Below, piece after piece: positions 5,760-6,826 of a stretch of 6,826 bases of DNA; the first letter of the stretch is position 1, and every line of letters begins with the position of its first letter. This stretch comes from Bacteroidota bacterium (lineage in GTDB: Bacteria > Bacteroidota > Bacteroidia > Flavobacteriales > Flavobacteriaceae), in NCBI GenBank assembly GCA_022601215.1, contig JAHZIZ010000074.1, forward strand, positions 1-6,826. The letters run 5' to 3'. The translations under genes and the position numbers were made by a program. The notes below the pieces were generated by a model. That model saw only the letters and a program-made list of their open reading frames with translations, made no database searches and had not been told where the DNA came from.

Positions 5760-6644
5760 ATGAAACATCGCATTGTTCCACATAAAGATACTATACTTTC
5801 CTATATTCAATTTACAGGAACTAATGTTTCATATAAAGTATTTCCTCATCTCGGAGGTTCCTTGCAAGAATGGACGATAAATGACACGAATATAATTCCT
5901 CCATTTGACCTCTCCAATTCAGCCAAGGAACACCATATAAAATACGCCACACAGGCGGTTTTATTTCCCTTTCCTAACCGATTAGAAAAGGGGCGATTTA
6001 CCCATGAGAGTCATCAATATCAATTACCTATAACCGAACCAAAAAAGAAAAATGCCATTCACGGATTTTTAAAAAATTGCTCCTTCGAAATTGCTTCCGT
6101 CTCTAATAATGATCTACAGCTACAATACAATCATATTGCCAATGAAGACTTCCCATTTGCGTTTCTTTTTACCATGCGGTATTCTTTTTCCACAAATGGT
6201 TTTGGGTTAACGTATACTGTTGAAAATAAAGGAAATTCTTCTTTTCCTTTCGGAATGGGATGGCATCCCTATTTTCAAATTTCCAACATGGAACACGCTC
6301 GCATTTTATTTCAGAGCACACAGAGTTACCAAACTAATGAAGCGATGATCCCGATTTCCGCTGTACCATTTTCAGAAGAAAAAATACAACTAAAAGATGT
6401 ACAATTAGACACCTGCTTTGATTTAGCTCACCATAAAATCACCTTGACAACCTCGGACTACAGTCTTAGTTTAAAGGCTCCTCAGGCGACGTATCTTCAA
6501 CTATTCATTCCTGATGACCGCAAATCCATAGCAATAGAACCCATGACATGTATTGCAAATGCATTTAATAACGGGACTGGGAAAAAAGTATTAATTCCAA
6601 AGGATGCGTATCAATTCACGTTCGAGTTGGAGGTCAAATCATAA
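5760..6644 (+). CDS. Aldose 1-epimerase (mutarotase) family protein
   Basis: A 294-residue protein of the galactose-mutarotase-like superfamily, which interconverts alpha and beta anomers of aldoses in the cytoplasm. The active-site set is complete: N73-R74 in FPFPNRLEKGRF, H101 in AIHGF, the catalytic acid H169 in GWHPYF, a substrate-binding D217 in LDTCF, and the catalytic base E260 in AIEPMT. Length fits the family (about 290-350) and there is no signal peptide. The ATG at 5760 is the natural start, and no Shine-Dalgarno sequence is visible upstream. It is transcribed away from the H-NOX operon, shares the intergenic region with it, and converges on the ATP-grasp fragment 18 bases after its stop. 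The sugar cannot be read from sequence: it may be glucose, galactose or another hexose or a derivative. A functional link to the relay is not shown. Confidence 0.9.
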   Translation: MKHRIVPHKDTILSYIQFTGTNVSYKVFPHLGGSLQEWTINDTNIIPPFDLSNSAKEHHIKYATQAVLFPFPNRLEKGRFTHESHQYQLPITEPKKKNAIHGFLKNCSFEIASVSNNDLQLQYNHIANEDFPFAFLFTMRYSFSTNGFGLTYTVENKGNSSFPFGMGWHPYFQISNMEHARILFQSTQSYQTNEAMIPISAVPFSEEKIQLKDVQLDTCFDLAHHKITLTTSDYSLSLKAPQATYLQLFIPDDRKSIAIEPMTCIANAFNNGTGKKVLIPKDAYQFTFELEVKS

Positions 6645-6653
6645 ATGAACCCA

Positions 6654-6674
6654 AATTATTACTTACAAATAATT
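6654..6674. terminator. Weak AT-only inverted repeat between convergent genes
   Basis: AATTATT (6654-6660) and AATAATT (6668-6674) form a perfect 7-bp stem around a 7-base loop, in the gap between the epimerase stop and the ATP-grasp stop and running into the latter gene. The stem has no G-C pairs, so it would be weak. It could act as a bidirectional terminator, but chance in AT-rich DNA is as likely. Confidence 0.2.
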
Positions 6675-6826
6675 GGCAATTCCCTTAGCAATTTCACTCG
6701 CTGTATTTGGGGCATTCCTCAACCAAATTTCTGGGTCTAAAAACTCAACTTCAGTTAAATAGCATAGTCCTTTGCTATCCCAAATGATGTCAACTCTCCC
6801 AAAGGCTGACGATTCTGGACACAATG
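6663..6826 (-). CDS. ATP-grasp-like protein, C-terminal fragment
   Basis: On the minus strand an open frame enters from the right edge and ends at TAA (6663-6665), giving 53 complete residues. The fragment reads AFGRVDIIWDSKG, then LTEVEFLDPEIWLRNAP, and ends IAKGIANYL. The RVD strand, a short turn, and an acidic ExE strand followed by a hydrophobic PExWL segment match the C-terminal end of RimK/glutathione-synthetase-like ATP-grasp ligases, where the R/D and E residues bind nucleotide-Mg. The start and the ATP-binding core lie outside the window, so the substrate cannot be named. It converges on the epimerase gene with only an 18-base gap. Coding is well supported by the clean frame; family is a moderate call from a short segment. 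Confidence 0.65.
   Translation of the reverse strand, partial: LCPESSAFGRVDIIWDSKGLCYLTEVEFLDPEIWLRNAPNTASEIAKGIANYL

Noticed and set aside
6645..6740. Plus-strand frame starting at the ATG just after the epimerase stop (about 30 codons)
   Set aside because: It overlaps the ATP-grasp-like C-terminus on the other strand and shows no domain.
1..6826. CRISPR arrays, tRNA/rRNA genes, insertion sequences, tandem repeats
   Set aside because: I saw no repeat-spacer pattern, no tRNA-like cloverleaf sequence, no transposase and no long terminal inverted repeats.

Overview
The window looks like a chromosomal segment from a member of the Bacteroidota, most likely a flavobacterium or relative. The DNA is AT-rich and most genes have no clear Shine-Dalgarno sequence. 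Two candidate promoter elements fit the TAnnTTTG consensus of this phylum, and the protein families (LytTR response regulators, Rcp-type receivers, TPR/outer-membrane barrels) are typical of it. This is inference from style; no marker gene is present.

Layout. Positions 1-1934 (+) hold the 3' part of a large TPR plus beta-barrel outer-membrane protein resembling exopolysaccharide-export proteins of the BcsC/PgaA type. Converging on it, with stop codons overlapping in TTATAA, is a five-gene minus-strand operon (5564 down to 1929). In transcription order it encodes a single-domain receiver, an H-NOX heme nitric-oxide sensor, a soluble PAS-PAS histidine kinase, a stand-alone HPt protein and a LytTR DNA-binding response regulator. 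The first three genes overlap at start and stop codons (4 and 8 bases); the last two follow after gaps of 46 and 11 bases. A 195-base divergent intergenic region (5565-5759) separates the operon from a plus-strand aldose 1-epimerase (5760-6644). At the right edge, converging on the epimerase, is the C-terminal end of an ATP-grasp-like protein (6663-6826, minus).

How it may work. The operon contains every part of a four-step phosphorelay on separate polypeptides: kinase (His326), receiver (Asp58), HPt (His55) and output regulator (Asp53 plus LytTR). The H-NOX protein is the presumptive gas sensor acting on the kinase. Its heme ligand, conserved proline and YxSxR motif are present, and the distal-pocket tyrosine used by O2-binding members is replaced by Phe, which suggests an NO sensor. 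The divergent promoter region carries two same-orientation copies of an ATTCGTC motif exactly 21 bp apart, just upstream of a TAnnTTTG box for the operon. One copy is very close to the AlgR (LytTR family) site CCGTTCGTC, so the LytTR regulator may control its own operon. An H-NOX-gated, fully split HK-REC-HPt-LytTR relay with a candidate operator is the most interesting content of this window.
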